From contig NZ_WSSB01000001.1 of NCBI RefSeq assembly GCF_009831765.1, forward strand, positions 296,180 to 360,179: a stretch of DNA of 64,000 nt. Direction: 5' to 3'. A program made the position numbers and the translations under genes. This document shows, in pieces, positions 1 to 9,499 of the stretch (position 1 is the first letter of the stretch; each line of letters begins with the position of its first letter). The stretch comes from Craterilacuibacter sinensis. GTDB lineage: Bacteria > Pseudomonadota > Gammaproteobacteria > Burkholderiales > Chromobacteriaceae. The notes beneath the pieces are model-generated. The model saw only the letters and a list, made by a program, of their open reading frames with translations. It searched no databases and had not been told where the DNA came from.

Positions 1-1153
1 TCGGGTTCCACAGCAGGCCTTCGGCGCACTCTTCGAACAGGGTCAGCTGCAGGCTGCCAAGGCCCGGCGCCGGTGGCAGTTTGCCGCCCAGCTTCTTGAT
101 CTCGCTCTTCAGCCATTCGGCGTCGGCCAGCTGTTCATCGCTGTATTGCGGGTTGAAGTGCTGGATAGCGCCGACGATGGTGAAGCGCGCGAACGGGCTT
201 TCCAGGTCGACATCTTTGCCACCGTAGCTGATGCGCGTGGTGCCGCAAGCCGCCATGGCGCAGGCACGGATCACTTTTTCCGTCATTTCCATCATGCGTT
301 CGTAGCCGCTATAGGCTTCGTAGAACTCCATCATGGTGAATTCTGGGTTGTGACGGGTGCTCATGCCTTCGTTGCGGAAGTTGCGGTTGATCTCGAATAC
401 ACGCTCAAGACCGCCGACTACCAGACGCTTCAGATACAGCTCGGGTGCGATACGCAGATACAGCGGCATATCCAGCGCATTGTGGTGCGTGGCAAACGGC
501 TTGGCTGCGGCGCCGCCCGGGATCGGGTGCATCATCGGCGTTTCGACTTCGAGGTAGTCTTCGCCCACCATCACGTCGCGTACCGTTTGTACGATCTTGG
601 AGCGCTTGATGAAGGTGTCGCGCGAGGCTTCGTTGACGATCAGGTCGACATAGCGCTGGCGATAGGTCGTTTCCTGGTCGGCCAGACCGTGGTGCTTGTC
701 CGGCAGCGGACGCAGGCTCTTGGACAAGAGGCGCAGCTCGGTGACATTGATCGACAGTTCGCCCTTGTTGGTGCGGAACAGTTCGCCCTTGGCGCCCAGA
801 ATGTCGCCCAGGTCCCAGTGCTTGAAGGACTCGTGCTTTTCGGCGCCGACGCCCTGGTCGTTGATGTAAAGCTGGATACGGCCGCTGCTGTCCTGCAGCG
901 TCGCGAAGCTGGCCTTGCCCATGACACGCTTGAGCATCATCCGTCCGGCTACGACTACCTGGATCTTCTGGGCTTCCAGATCTTCCTTGCTCTTGTCGCT
1001 GCACTTCTTGGCCAGGTCGCCGGCCATGTCTTCGCGGCGGAAGTCGTTCGGGAAGGCCACGCCGCCTTCACGCAGCGCTTTTAGCTTGCTGCGGCGCTCG
1101 GCCATGATCTGGTTTTCATCCTGGATGGGTGATGCGGTTTCGTGTTCAGACAT
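1..1153 (-). CDS. lysS: Lysyl-tRNA synthetase, class II (3' end outside window)
   Basis: Charges tRNA-Lys with lysine in the cytoplasm. The visible 384 codons start at an ATG at 1153 ([20 protein letters not shown]) and carry the N-terminal OB-fold anticodon-binding domain (roughly residues 60-160) followed by the class II catalytic core. Motif 2 is recognisable as [15 protein letters not shown]. The C-terminal part with motif 3 lies beyond base 1, so completeness cannot be judged. It follows prfB by 63 bp on the same strand with no terminator between, the prfB-lysS arrangement also known in Escherichia coli, so co-transcription is likely. Confidence 0.97.
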   Translation of the reverse strand, partial: MSEHETASPIQDENQIMAERRSKLKALREGGVAFPNDFRREDMAGDLAKKCSDKSKEDLEAQKIQVVVAGRMMLKRVMGKASFATLQDSSGRIQLYINDQGVGAEKHESFKHWDLGDILGAKGELFRTNKGELSINVTELRLLSKSLRPLPDKHHGLADQETTYRQRYVDLIVNEASRDTFIKRSKIVQTVRDVMVGEDYLEVETPMMHPIPGGAAAKPFATHHNALDMPLYLRIAPELYLKRLVVGGLERVFEINRNFRNEGMSTRHNPEFTMMEFYEAYSGYERMMEMTEKVIRACAMAACGTTRISYGGKDVDLESPFARFTIVGAIQHFNPQYSDEQLADAEWLKSEIKKLGGKLPPAPGLGSLQLTLFEECAEGLLWNP

Positions 1154-1216
1154 TGTGTCTCCAGTCATTACGGATTGACGCAGCAGCGGGGCCGCATTTC
1201 GGTTGTTGTAGCCAAT

Positions 1217-2324
1217 TTAGACCCCTTGCTTGAGGCTGGCTTCGATAAATGGATCGAGGTCGCCGTCCATCACGCCCTTGATATTGCCGACTTCATAGCC
1301 GGTACGCAGGTCTTTGATGCGCGACTGGTCAAAGACATAGGAGCGGATCTGGTGTCCCCAGCCTACATCGGTTTTGCTGTCTTCCAGTTCCTGCTTGGCG
1401 GTGTTGCGCTTTTTCAGTTCCAGTTCGTACAGCTTGGCACGCAGCATCTGCCACGCTTCATCGCGGTTGCGGTGCTGCGAGCGGTCATTCTGGCACTGCA
1501 CCACGATACCGGTCGGGTTGTGGGTCAGGCGCACGGCCGAGTCGGTCTTGTTGATGTGCTGACCACCGGCGCCGGAGGCACGGTAGGTGTCGGTACGCAC
1601 GTCGGACGGGTTGATGTCGATTTCGAACGAATCATCCACTTCCGGGTAGACGAAGACCGAGGAAAACGAGGTGTGGCGGCGCGCGTTGGAATCGAACGGC
1701 GACACGCGTACCAGACGGTGTACGCCCACTTCGGTGCGCAGCAGGCCATAGGCGTATTCGCCTTCGATTTTGATGGTGGCGCTGGTGACGCCGGCGACTT
1801 CACCTTCGGACTCTTCCAGTACTTCGACCTTGAAGCCGCGGCGTTCGGCCCAGCGCACATACATTCTGAGCAGCATGCCGGCCCAGTCCTGTGCTTCGGT
1901 ACCGCCTGCACCGGCCTTGATGTCGACGAAGCAGTTGTTCGGATCCATCGGATCGCTGAACATGCGGCGGAATTCAAGGTTGGCCAGCTTGGCTTCGGCT
2001 TCGGCCAGATCGGCCTGTACGGCGAGGATGGTGTCGTCGTCTTCTTCTTCGCGACCCATGTCGAACAGTTCGCGGCTGTCGGTCAGTGCCGACTGTATGC
2101 CTTCGATGACCAGTACGACATCTTCCAGCATCTTGCGTTCGCGCCCCAGTTCCTGGGCTTTTTTCTGGTCATTCCAGATGTTCGGGTCTTCGGTCAGGCC
2201 GGTGACTTCTTCCAGACGGTCTTTTTTGCCGTCGTAGTCAAAGATACCCCCGAATATCGGTGTTGCGGGTCGTCAGATCGGTCAGCTTGGCATCGATCTG
2301 GTTGAGGATTTCGGCTTCGATCAT
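1217..2324 (-). CDS. prfB: Peptide chain release factor 2, programmed +1 frameshift
   Basis: RF2 ends translation at UAA and UGA. The gene is in two frames. Frame one starts at ATG 2324 ([20 protein letters not shown]), preceded by GGAG at 2334-2337, and stops at an in-frame TGA at 2238-2240 after RGYL. A +1 shift at CTT-T-GAC continues as [13 protein letters not shown] and on to the stop at 1217. The body shows the SPF anticodon-like motif (VSPFDSN) and the peptidyl-hydrolysis loop [10 protein letters not shown]. Low RF2 favours frameshifting, so the gene regulates itself; this is known from E. coli prfB and the site here matches. An in-frame ATG at 2339 is an alternative start, but its spacing to GGAG is wrong. 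Confidence 0.97.
2237..2252 (-). promoter_or_regulatory. RF2 programmed frameshift site
   Basis: Read on the minus strand, the site is CGGGGGTATCTTTGAC. It has a Shine-Dalgarno-like G-run, the slippery CTT codon and a UGA stop followed by C. This is the standard RF2 recoding element with the usual three-base spacing between the G-run and CTT. Confidence 0.95.
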
Positions 2325-2392
2325 GGTGGTGATCTCCATTTAGTTCAGAGAATAATTAAATACAAATGTATCGCGTGTCTAGATGCAAAGAC

Positions 2393-2422
2393 AAAAAAGC
2401 GCACCAAAAGGTGCGCTTTTTT
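2393..2422 (-). terminator. Rho-independent terminator of mdh (shape is bidirectional)
   Basis: GCGCACC-aaaa-GGTGCGC stem flanked by an A-run on the left and a T-run on the right. It lies just past the mdh stop (2438) and upstream of prfB, so it most likely ends the mdh transcript. Confidence 0.9.
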
Positions 2423-2437
2423 TAGCGGGGCGGGAAA

Positions 2438-3424
2438 TCAGCCCAGCAGGTGAGCAATCGCTGCGCGCTCTTCTTCCAGCTCGTTCAGGGTGAAGTTCAT
2501 CCGGTCGCGGCTGAATTCATCAATTTCCAAGCCTTGCACAATCTCGTATGCGCCATTTTCGCACGTTACCGGGAATCCGTACATCACACCCTCAGGGATG
2601 CCGTAGCTGCCGTCGGACGGAATGCCCATGGTGGTCCACTTGCCGTTGGTGCCCAGTGCCCAGTCGCGCATATGGTCGATGGCGGCATTGGCGGCGGAGG
2701 CGGCGGAAGACAGACCGCGTGCTTCGATAATGGCGGCGCCGCGCTTGCCTACGGTTGGCAGGAATACGTCGCGGTTCCAGGCTTCGTCACCAATCATGGC
2801 CTTGACGCTTTCGCCATTGATGGTGGCGAAGCGGTAGTCGGCGTACATGGTTGGCGAGTGGTTGCCCCAGACCAGCAGTTTTTCGATGGAGGCAACAGCC
2901 TTGCCGGTTTTGGCCGCGAGCTGGCTGGCTGCACGGTTGTGGTCCAGGCGCAGCATGGCGGTGAAGTTCTTGGCCGGCAGGTCCGGTGCGCTCTTCATCG
3001 CGATATAGGCATTGGTGTTGGCCGGGTTGCCGACAACCAGCACCTTCACGTCGCGGTGGGCAACGTCATTCAGTGCCTTGCCTTGTGCGGTGAAGATCTT
3101 GGCGTTTTCCTGCAGCAGATCGGCGCGCTCCATGCCCGGGCCGCGTGGACGGGCACCGACCAGCAGAGCGTATTCGGCGTCCTTGAAAGCCACCAGCGGG
3201 TCATCGGTACCAACCATATCAGTCAGCAGCGGGAAGGCGCAGTCCTGCAACTCCATCATCACGCCCTTGAGCGCCTGCTGTGGCTTTTCAAACGGCACTT
3301 CCAGCAACTGCAGGATGACTGGCTGGTCTTTGCCCAGCATTTCACCGCTGGCAATGCGGAACAGCAGGCTGTAGGCGATCTGGCCGGCAGCGCCGGTAAC
3401 GGCAACACGTACGGGGGCTTTCAT
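2438..3424 (-). CDS. mdh: Malate dehydrogenase
   Basis: Oxidises malate to oxaloacetate with NAD+ in the TCA cycle. The 328 residues match the long betaproteobacterial MDH type: NAD-binding [12 protein letters not shown] at residues 10-21, substrate arginines in [15 protein letters not shown] (about 90-104), catalytic pair Asp161 (LDHNRA) and His189 (WGNHSPTMY). The start at 3424 ([11 protein letters not shown]) is chosen because AGGAG lies 10 nt upstream; the ATG at 3433 sits too close to it. It is divergent from the GntR regulator, with a short control region between, and has its own terminator. Confidence 0.97.
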   Translation of the reverse strand: MKAPVRVAVTGAAGQIAYSLLFRIASGEMLGKDQPVILQLLEVPFEKPQQALKGVMMELQDCAFPLLTDMVGTDDPLVAFKDAEYALLVGARPRGPGMERADLLQENAKIFTAQGKALNDVAHRDVKVLVVGNPANTNAYIAMKSAPDLPAKNFTAMLRLDHNRAASQLAAKTGKAVASIEKLLVWGNHSPTMYADYRFATINGESVKAMIGDEAWNRDVFLPTVGKRGAAIIEARGLSSAASAANAAIDHMRDWALGTNGKWTTMGIPSDGSYGIPEGVMYGFPVTCENGAYEIVQGLEIDEFSRDRMNFTLNELEEERAAIAHLLG

Positions 3425-3552
3425 TTCTCGCATTCTCCTTTGATATTCACAGCTCGGAATGGTGCTTTGCAATATTGCGGCAAATGAGTTTACCACGGCC
3501 ATTTATTTATTTGTGCTGGTTTGTGTGTGGATTGATACAGGTATTTTTAGAG

Positions 3553-3580
3553 TTGTGCGTCAACTTGTGTGTCTTATATA
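3553..3580 (+). promoter_or_regulatory. Candidate promoter of the GntR gene
   Basis: TTGTGC (3553-3558), 16 bp spacer, TATATA (3575-3580). The -10 lies inside the 14-bp palindrome at 3571-3584. Assigned by eye against the sigma-70 consensus. Confidence 0.45.
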
Positions 3581-3584
3581 AGAC
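3571..3584. promoter_or_regulatory. Perfect 14-bp palindrome, candidate GntR operator
   Basis: GTCTTATATAAGAC is its own reverse complement. It lies in the mdh/gntR divergent region and overlaps the putative gntR -10 element. GntR/HutC regulators bind short palindromes with GT...AC ends, so autorepression, possibly with control of mdh or sdh, is a reasonable inference. Confidence 0.6.
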
Positions 3585-3625
3585 TTGTATTTACTCGGCG
3601 GAAATTTGGTGATAAAAAGCATGCG

Positions 3626-4351
3626 ATGAATGCAAATGCCATCAGTAAAGAACCGCTCTATCGCCAGGCCAAGGCGCATCTGTTGCAAAGGGTGTGTGCC
3701 GGGGAGTGGGGCGAGAGCGAGATGCTGCCCAGCGAGTGGGATCTGGCTGCCGAACTGGGGGTGAGCCAGGGGACGGCGCGCAAGGCGCTGGCGGAGCTGG
3801 TCGCGGATGGTGTGTTGCTGCGTTTGCAGGGTAAGGGGACTTTTGTCGCGCCGCTGCCGGGAGACTGGGGCGGCGGGGCGGTTGTGATGCCGGGTGTGTT
3901 TGGCGGGCCGGCCGATGTACTGGTGCGGGAATTTCTCGGCGTGTCGCGATTGAGTGCCGGCGAGGAGGTTGCATCGGCCCTGTTGCTGAGGCGGGGAGCG
4001 CCGCTGTTTCGGGTGCGCTTGTTGTGGCGGCATCAGGGCTTGCCGGTTGCGACCGACGAGATCCTGCTCAGCGCCGAGCGTTTTGACGATCTGGATGCGC
4101 GCGCTTTGCGTGCGCGTTCGGCCAGTCTGCATGAGCTCCTGTTGCGACGCTATGGAGTGAGGGTGCATGTGCATGCCGAGCAGTTCCGGGTCGAGCACTT
4201 GCCGCGGGAAGAAGCGGCGCTTTTGAGTGTGGAGCCAGGACGTGCAGCGTTGTCGGTGCTGTCCTTGTCCGGTCCGCTGATGGGGGATGCGGTGCTATGG
4301 CGGCAGCGTTACTGCCTGACCGACGCCTTGGCTTATACGGTAATGCCTTAA
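3626..4351 (+). CDS. GntR-family regulator, HutC/UTRA subfamily
   Basis: DNA-binding transcription factor of 241 residues. Residues about 9-72 form the GntR winged helix-turn-helix (KEPLYRQAKAHLLQR, then LPSEWDLAAELGVSQGTARKA). Residues about 90-235 fit a UTRA ligand-binding domain. It lies between mdh (divergent) and sdhCDAB (215 bp downstream, same strand). That position suggests control of TCA genes in response to a metabolite; the effector cannot be read from sequence. Start 3626 gives MNANAISKEPLYRQ; the frame stays open upstream to 3569, but that extension has no family similarity. Confidence 0.88.
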   Translation: MNANAISKEPLYRQAKAHLLQRVCAGEWGESEMLPSEWDLAAELGVSQGTARKALAELVADGVLLRLQGKGTFVAPLPGDWGGGAVVMPGVFGGPADVLVREFLGVSRLSAGEEVASALLLRRGAPLFRVRLLWRHQGLPVATDEILLSAERFDDLDARALRARSASLHELLLRRYGVRVHVHAEQFRVEHLPREEAALLSVEPGRAALSVLSLSGPLMGDAVLWRQRYCLTDALAYTVMP

Positions 4352-4402
4352 GGTTATCGCATAGCACAAAATAATGACGAACTCGATGATAATGTCGTTT
4401 GT

Positions 4403-4414
4403 GTTTGGTAGAAT
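4403..4414 (+). promoter_or_regulatory. Extended -10 promoter upstream of sdhC
   Basis: TTTGGTAGAAT ends at 4414: TG plus one base plus TAGAAT, an extended -10 element, with no good -35. The leader to sdhC would be about 145 nt and contains a small hairpin, CCATC-tagtc-GATGG, at 4421-4435. Confidence 0.55.
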
Positions 4415-4566
4415 GGCGCAGCCATCTAGTCGATGGCGCACTGCGTCAAGCAGGGTTGGTCAGGCTTTTGTCTCCGGCTTTGCAAGATGAAGCACTGGTT
4501 TGGTGGGCTTGTCGTCCAGAGCCCGGTTACAACGGTTTGGTCAAAAAAACATACTTAGGAAGCCAT

Positions 4567-4941
4567 ATGCAGAAGCAACGACCAAAGCACCTAGATCTTG
4601 GCAAGATCAGATTGCCCGTGCCGGGTATCGTCTCGATCCTGCATCGGGTCAGCGGTGTGGCGCTCTTTTTCTCCCTGCCTCTTTTGATGTACCTGTTTGC
4701 AGGTACGCTGAGTTCTGCTCAGGACTTCGATACTTTTCGCGCCATCATCGCCTATCCGCTGATGAAGCTGGTGCTGATCGGCTTTTTGTGGGCTTACCTG
4801 CACCACTTCTGCGCCGGCATCCGTTTTCTGTTTCTTGATGTGCACAAAGGCTTGGAGCTGGAAACCGCGCGTGCGACCGCCAAGCTGGTGCTGATTGTCA
4901 GCCTTGTCCTGACCGCTATTCTGGGGTTCTTGTTATGGTAA
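4567..4941 (+). CDS. sdhC: Succinate dehydrogenase cytochrome b556 subunit
   Basis: Membrane anchor of complex II, which passes electrons from succinate to ubiquinone and helps ligate haem b. The 124 residues contain three hydrophobic segments and the family signature (RLPVPGIVSILHRVSG near residues 15-30, and LHHFCAGIRFLFLD with the haem-ligand histidine). AGGAAG precedes the ATG at 4567. The reading frame runs open back to 4399, but that stretch is not SdhC-like. It overlaps sdhD by 7 bp and heads sdhCDABE. Confidence 0.95.
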   Translation: MQKQRPKHLDLGKIRLPVPGIVSILHRVSGVALFFSLPLLMYLFAGTLSSAQDFDTFRAIIAYPLMKLVLIGFLWAYLHHFCAGIRFLFLDVHKGLELETARATAKLVLIVSLVLTAILGFLLW

Positions 4942-5282
4942 ACCGCAACGTGGTTGGTGCCCATTACGGCTTGCGCGACTGGATCATGCAGCGCGTGACC
5001 GCTGTCGTCATGCTGGCTTACACCGTAGCACTGGTCGTGCTGCTGCTGGCCATGCCTTCCGATTTCGACAGCTGGAAAGCCCTGTTCAGCCAGACCTGGG
5101 TGCGCCTGTTTACCCAGATCACCTTGCTTGCGCTATTTTTGCACGTCTGGGTCGGTATCCGTGATGTCTGGATGGACTACATCAAGCCTACCGGTCTGCG
5201 CCTGAGCCTGCATGTGTTCACTATCGTGTGGCTCACGGGCTGTTTCATCTATTCGGTTAAAGTTGTCTGGGGTCTGCAATGA
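4935..5282 (+). CDS. sdhD: Succinate dehydrogenase membrane anchor subunit
   Basis: Second membrane subunit of complex II, forming the quinone site with SdhC and SdhB. At 115 residues it has the family's usual length, with three transmembrane segments. [15 protein letters not shown] near residues 12-26 and [21 protein letters not shown] near 73-93 match the SdhD pattern, with a histidine and aspartate near the quinone/haem side. It starts inside the sdhC end and overlaps sdhA by 4 bp (ATGA), so translation is coupled. Confidence 0.95.
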   Translation: MVNRNVVGAHYGLRDWIMQRVTAVVMLAYTVALVVLLLAMPSDFDSWKALFSQTWVRLFTQITLLALFLHVWVGIRDVWMDYIKPTGLRLSLHVFTIVWLTGCFIYSVKVVWGLQ

Positions 5283-7066
5283 ACGTACCAGTTCGCCATT
5301 TTGATGCAGTAATCGTCGGCGCCGGCGGCGCCGGCATGCGCGCAGCCTTGCAGTTGTCTGAAGCCGGTCTCAAGACCGCAGTCATTTCCAAGGTTTTTCC
5401 GACCCGCTCGCATACCGTAGCGGCGCAGGGCGGGGTGTCCGCCAGCTTGGGCAACTCCGAAAAGGATCACTGGCACTGGCATATGTACGATACCGTCAAG
5501 GGTTCGGACTGGCTGGGCGACCAGGATGCCATCGAATACATGTGCCGCGAAGCACCGAAAGTGGTGGTTGAGCTCGAACACTTCGGCATGCCGTTTGACC
5601 GCAACGACGATGGCACCATCTACCAGCGTCCGTTCGGCGGCCATATGTCGAACTTTGGCGAGAAGCCGGTGCGCCGTGCCTGTGCCGCTGCTGACCGTAC
5701 CGGTCACGCCATGCTGCATGCTTTGTATCAGCGTAATGTACGCGCCAATACCCAGTTCTTTGTTGAATGGATGGCGCTGGATCTGATTCGCGACGCCGAC
5801 GGCAATGTCCAGGGCGTGGTCGCCATGGAAATGGAAACGTCGGAAATCGTCGTATTCCAGGCCAAGGCCACCTTGTTCGCCACCGGCGGTGCCGGCCGTA
5901 TTTATGCTTCGTCCACCAATGCCTTCATCAATACCGGTGACGGCCTGGGTATGGCGGCACGTGCCGGCATCCCGCTGGAAGACATGGAATTCTGGCAGTT
6001 CCACCCGACCGGCGTTGCCGGTGCGGGCGTGCTGATTACCGAAGGCGTGCGCGGCGAAGGCGGTATTTTGCGTAACTCGGACGGCGAGCGCTTTATGGAG
6101 CGTTACGCGCCGAACGCCAAGGATCTCGCTTCGCGTGACGTGGTGTCGCGCGCCATGGTGACTGAAATTAATGAAGGCCGTGGTTGCGGCCCGAACAAGG
6201 ATCATGTGCTGCTGGATATCACCCACCTCGACCCCGAGGTGATCATGTCCAAGCTGCCGGGCATCCGCGAGATTTCGATCAAGTTTGCCGGTGTCGACCC
6301 GATCAAGGCGCCGATTCCGGTGGTGCCGACCTGCCACTACCAGATGGGCGGCATTCCGACCAACTACAAGGGCGAAGTGGTGCTGTCCACCACCGACAAC
6401 CACAGCGATATCGTCAAGGGCTTCTACGCCGCCGGCGAATGCGCGTGCGCCTCGGTGCATGGTGCCAACCGGCTGGGTACCAACTCGCTGCTCGACTTGC
6501 TGGTGTTCGGCAAGAGCTCGGGCAACTCGATGATCGACTTCATCAAGACCCAGCCCGAGAATCTGCCTGAGCTGAATATGGCGGCCATCGAGCGTTCGGT
6601 AGCGCGTGTGGCGCGACTGGACGGCCAGAAGAACGGCACCAATGTGCACGAAGCGCGCAGCGCCATGCAGCGCACCATGCAGGCGCATTGCGGCGTGTTC
6701 CGCTTCAAGGACATGCTGGCCCAGGGCGTGGCCAAAATTCTCGAAGTCGAAGAGATGATCAAGACCATCGAAATCGCCGACAAGTCCAAGGTATTCAATA
6801 CCGCCCGCCTGGAAGCGCTGGAGCTGGAAAACCTGATCGAAGTGGCCAAAGCCACCATGATCTCGGCCAATGCCCGTACCGAAAGCCGTGGTGCCCATGT
6901 GCGCGACGATGCCGAGGATACGCCGGCCAATCCGAACGGCCGTGATGACCAGAACTGGCTCAAGCACACGCTGTGGCACCGCGATGGCAACAAGCTCGAC
7001 TACAAGCCGGTCAATATGACCCCGCTGACCGTCGAAGCCATCGCCCTGAAGACCCGTTCCTACTGA
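5279..7066 (+). CDS. sdhA: Succinate dehydrogenase flavoprotein subunit
   Basis: Oxidises succinate to fumarate using covalently bound FAD, on the cytoplasmic face of complex II. The 595 residues show the dinucleotide fold [12 protein letters not shown] (14-25), the flavinylated His45 in SHTVAAQGG, the substrate-site segment [21 protein letters not shown], and the conserved [18 protein letters not shown]. Length and motifs are complete. SdhE, encoded just downstream of sdhB, is the expected flavinylation factor. Confidence 0.98.
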   Translation: MNVPVRHFDAVIVGAGGAGMRAALQLSEAGLKTAVISKVFPTRSHTVAAQGGVSASLGNSEKDHWHWHMYDTVKGSDWLGDQDAIEYMCREAPKVVVELEHFGMPFDRNDDGTIYQRPFGGHMSNFGEKPVRRACAAADRTGHAMLHALYQRNVRANTQFFVEWMALDLIRDADGNVQGVVAMEMETSEIVVFQAKATLFATGGAGRIYASSTNAFINTGDGLGMAARAGIPLEDMEFWQFHPTGVAGAGVLITEGVRGEGGILRNSDGERFMERYAPNAKDLASRDVVSRAMVTEINEGRGCGPNKDHVLLDITHLDPEVIMSKLPGIREISIKFAGVDPIKAPIPVVPTCHYQMGGIPTNYKGEVVLSTTDNHSDIVKGFYAAGECACASVHGANRLGTNSLLDLLVFGKSSGNSMIDFIKTQPENLPELNMAAIERSVARVARLDGQKNGTNVHEARSAMQRTMQAHCGVFRFKDMLAQGVAKILEVEEMIKTIEIADKSKVFNTARLEALELENLIEVAKATMISANARTESRGAHVRDDAEDTPANPNGRDDQNWLKHTLWHRDGNKLDYKPVNMTPLTVEAIALKTRSY

Positions 7067-7079
7067 GGCGACAGACATC

Positions 7080-7790
7080 ATGACTAACGAAACCATCCAG
7101 TTCCGCGTCTATCGCTACAACCCGGATCAGGACGCCAAGCCCTATATGCAGGATATTTCGGTCGAAATCGATTCGACCGACCGTAAACTCCTGGACGCGC
7201 TGGTCAAGCTCAAGGTCAAGGACGAGACCATTTCTTTCCGCCGCTCCTGCCGCGAAGGCGTGTGCGGTTCGGATGCGATGAACATCAACGGCAAGAACGG
7301 CCTGGCCTGCCTGACCGATGTGCGTGACCTGAAGCAGCCGATCGAACTGCGTCCGATTCCCGGCTTGCCGGTGATTCGCGACCTGATCGTCGACATGACC
7401 CAGTTTTTTACCCAGTACCACTCGATCAAGCCGTATGTGGTCAACAACAGCCCGGCGCCAGAGCGCGAGCGCCTGCAGTCGCCCGAAGACCGCAAGGAGC
7501 TGGACGGCCTGTACGAGTGCATCCTGTGCGCCTGCTGCTCGACCTCGTGCCCGAGCTTCTGGTGGAACCCGGACAAGTTCGTCGGCCCGGCCGGCCTTTT
7601 GGCCGCCTACCGCTTTATCGCCGACACGCGCGACGAAGCAACCAGCGAGCGTCTGGACAATCTGGAAGACCCGTACCGCCTGTTCCGCTGCCACAGCATC
7701 ATGAACTGCGTCGATGTCTGCCCTAAAGGCCTGAACCCGACGCGCGCCATCGGCAAGATCAAGGACCTGATGGTCAAGCGTGCGGTATGA
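7080..7790 (+). CDS. sdhB: Succinate dehydrogenase iron-sulfur subunit
   Basis: Carries electrons from FAD to quinone through three clusters. The 236 residues contain the [2Fe-2S] ligands in SCREGVCGSDAM...LAC, the [4Fe-4S] ligands in CILCACCSTSCPSFWW, and the [3Fe-4S] set in CHSIMNCVDVCPKGLNP. It starts 13 bp after sdhA and overlaps sdhE by 4 bp. The normal 2Fe-2S, 4Fe-4S, 3Fe-4S order is intact. Confidence 0.98.
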   Translation: MTNETIQFRVYRYNPDQDAKPYMQDISVEIDSTDRKLLDALVKLKVKDETISFRRSCREGVCGSDAMNINGKNGLACLTDVRDLKQPIELRPIPGLPVIRDLIVDMTQFFTQYHSIKPYVVNNSPAPERERLQSPEDRKELDGLYECILCACCSTSCPSFWWNPDKFVGPAGLLAAYRFIADTRDEATSERLDNLEDPYRLFRCHSIMNCVDVCPKGLNPTRAIGKIKDLMVKRAV

Positions 7791-8038
7791 GTGAACTCAT
7801 CGATCCGATCGAAAAAAAGCGGGTGCGCTGGCGCTCGCGCCGCGGCCTGCTGGAGCTGGATCTGGTGCTGACGCGTTTTCTGGCCGAGCGTTACGACCAG
7901 CTGACGCCTGACGAGTTTGCCGCCTATGTGCGGATTCTGGATCTGCCGGATACGGAATTTCTGGAACTGGTGAACGGCAAGGTGGAAACCGACGATGTGA
8001 CGCTCGCGCCTATCGTCGCCATGTTGCGCAGTGTCTGA
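7787..8038 (+). CDS. sdhE: FAD assembly factor SdhE
   Basis: Small cytoplasmic protein (83 residues) of the SdhE/YgfY family, which promotes covalent attachment of FAD to SdhA. The family-defining RGxxE motif is present as R19-G20-L-L-E23 in WRSRRGLLELDLVL. Its position at the end of sdhCDAB, overlapping sdhB by 4 bp, supports the assignment. No unusual feature. Confidence 0.93.
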   Translation: MSELIDPIEKKRVRWRSRRGLLELDLVLTRFLAERYDQLTPDEFAAYVRILDLPDTEFLELVNGKVETDDVTLAPIVAMLRSV

Positions 8039-8081
8039 GTAGTGGTCGCAAAACAATACCTATATACCAGGGAGTAAGTCT

Positions 8082-9371
8082 GTGGAAACGAACAAGAAAG
8101 TTACGCTGTCCTACAACGAAGGCCGCGACCAGATCGAAATGCCGGTGCTGGCTGGTACGTTGGGGCCGGAAGTGGTGGATATCCGCTCTTTCAACAAGAC
8201 CGGCATGTTTACCTTCGACCCGGGCTTCTTGGCGACGGCTTCGTGCGAATCCAAGATCACCTTTATCGATGGCGATCTGGGCATGCTGTACTACCGCGGC
8301 TACCCGATCGAGCAGCTGGCCGAGAAGTGCGACTACCTCGAAGTCTGCTATCTGCTGTTGAACGGCGAGCTGCCTAATGCCGCCCAGCGCACCGAGTTCG
8401 TGCGCGGCATCATGCGTCACAATATGCTGCATGATCAGCTGTTCAGCCTGTTCAAGGGCTTCCGCCGCGATGCACACCCGATGGCAGTCATGGTGGGTGT
8501 GGTTGGCGCGTTGTCTGCCTTCTATCACGACTCGCTCGACATCACCAATGCCGAACACCGTCGCATTTCGGCGCATCGCCTGATCGCCAAGCTGCCGACT
8601 ATTGCCGCCCAGGCTTATCGCTACAGCAAGGGTCTGCCGTTCTCCTATCCGAAGAACGGTCTGACCTATGCCGAGAACTTCATGCACATGATGTTCTCGA
8701 CCCCGTGCGAAGAGTACAAGGTCAATCCGGTACTGGCGCGCGCGCTGGACCGTATCTTCACGCTGCATGCCGATCACGAGCAGAACGCGTCGACTTCGAC
8801 CGTGCGTCTGGCCGGCTCGTCCGGTGCCAACCCGTTTGCCTGTATCGCTGCCGGTATCGCCTGCCTGTGGGGTCCGTCGCATGGCGGCGCCAACGAGGCG
8901 GTACTGAAGATGCTGGACGAAATCGGCAGCGCCGACAATGTGGCCGAATTCATGGATGGCGTGAAGGACAAGCGCTACAAGCTGATGGGCTTCGGTCACC
9001 GCGTGTACAAGAATATGGACCCGCGTGCCGCGATCATGAAAGAGACCTGCGACGAAGTACTGCGCGAACTGGGCCTGCAGGATGATCCTAAGTTCAAGCT
9101 GGCGATGGCGCTGGAGAAGATTGCGCTGGAAGACCCGTACTTCGTCGAGCGCAAGCTGTATCCGAACGTCGATTTCTACTCCGGCATCGTGTTGTCGGCC
9201 ATTGGTATTCCTGTCTCCATGTTCACGCCTATCTTCGCGCTGGCGCGTACCGTGGGCTGGATTGCACACTGGACCGAAATGATTGCCGACCCGCAACAGA
9301 AAATCGGCCGTCCGCGCCAGTTGTACACCGGCGCCGAGCGTCGCGATGTGGCACCGGTCAGCGACCGCTGA
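8082..9371 (+). CDS. gltA: Citrate synthase, type II
   Basis: Condenses oxaloacetate with acetyl-CoA to citrate. The 429 residues match the hexameric gram-negative type: N-terminal beta domain ([23 protein letters not shown]), then active-site regions including [27 protein letters not shown] and [15 protein letters not shown]. The start is GTG at 8082, supported by AGGGAG at 8069-8074. It is preceded by sdhE (43 bp) and followed by a strong terminator, so it probably closes the sdh transcript. Confidence 0.97.
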   Translation: METNKKVTLSYNEGRDQIEMPVLAGTLGPEVVDIRSFNKTGMFTFDPGFLATASCESKITFIDGDLGMLYYRGYPIEQLAEKCDYLEVCYLLLNGELPNAAQRTEFVRGIMRHNMLHDQLFSLFKGFRRDAHPMAVMVGVVGALSAFYHDSLDITNAEHRRISAHRLIAKLPTIAAQAYRYSKGLPFSYPKNGLTYAENFMHMMFSTPCEEYKVNPVLARALDRIFTLHADHEQNASTSTVRLAGSSGANPFACIAAGIACLWGPSHGGANEAVLKMLDEIGSADNVAEFMDGVKDKRYKLMGFGHRVYKNMDPRAAIMKETCDEVLRELGLQDDPKFKLAMALEKIALEDPYFVERKLYPNVDFYSGIVLSAIGIPVSMFTPIFALARTVGWIAHWTEMIADPQQKIGRPRQLYTGAERRDVAPVSDR

Positions 9372-9380
9372 TTGATGCAA

Positions 9381-9415
9381 GGCCGGCTGCCCGTACCTTG
9401 GGTGGCCGGTTTTTT
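9381..9415 (+). terminator. Rho-independent terminator after gltA
   Basis: CCGGCTGCCC-gtacctt-GGGTGGCCGG pairs along its length with two G-U pairs and is followed by six T. It separates sdhCDABE-gltA from the suc operon. Confidence 0.88.
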
Positions 9416-9499
9416 CCACGGGAGCGTTGCGGCAAGCCAAAGGGGTTTGCCAGAACGCTTCTGGTAGCTGTCTTAAACCGAATCAAAGGGCCCGAACCC

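Noticed and set aside
4399-4566. N-terminal extension of sdhC by 56 codons
   Set aside because: The extension covers the promoter and leader, has no family similarity, and a good ribosome site precedes ATG 4567.
5249-7096. 615-codon minus-strand frame opposite sdhA
   Set aside because: Same artefact; it has no ribosome site and no recognisable domain.
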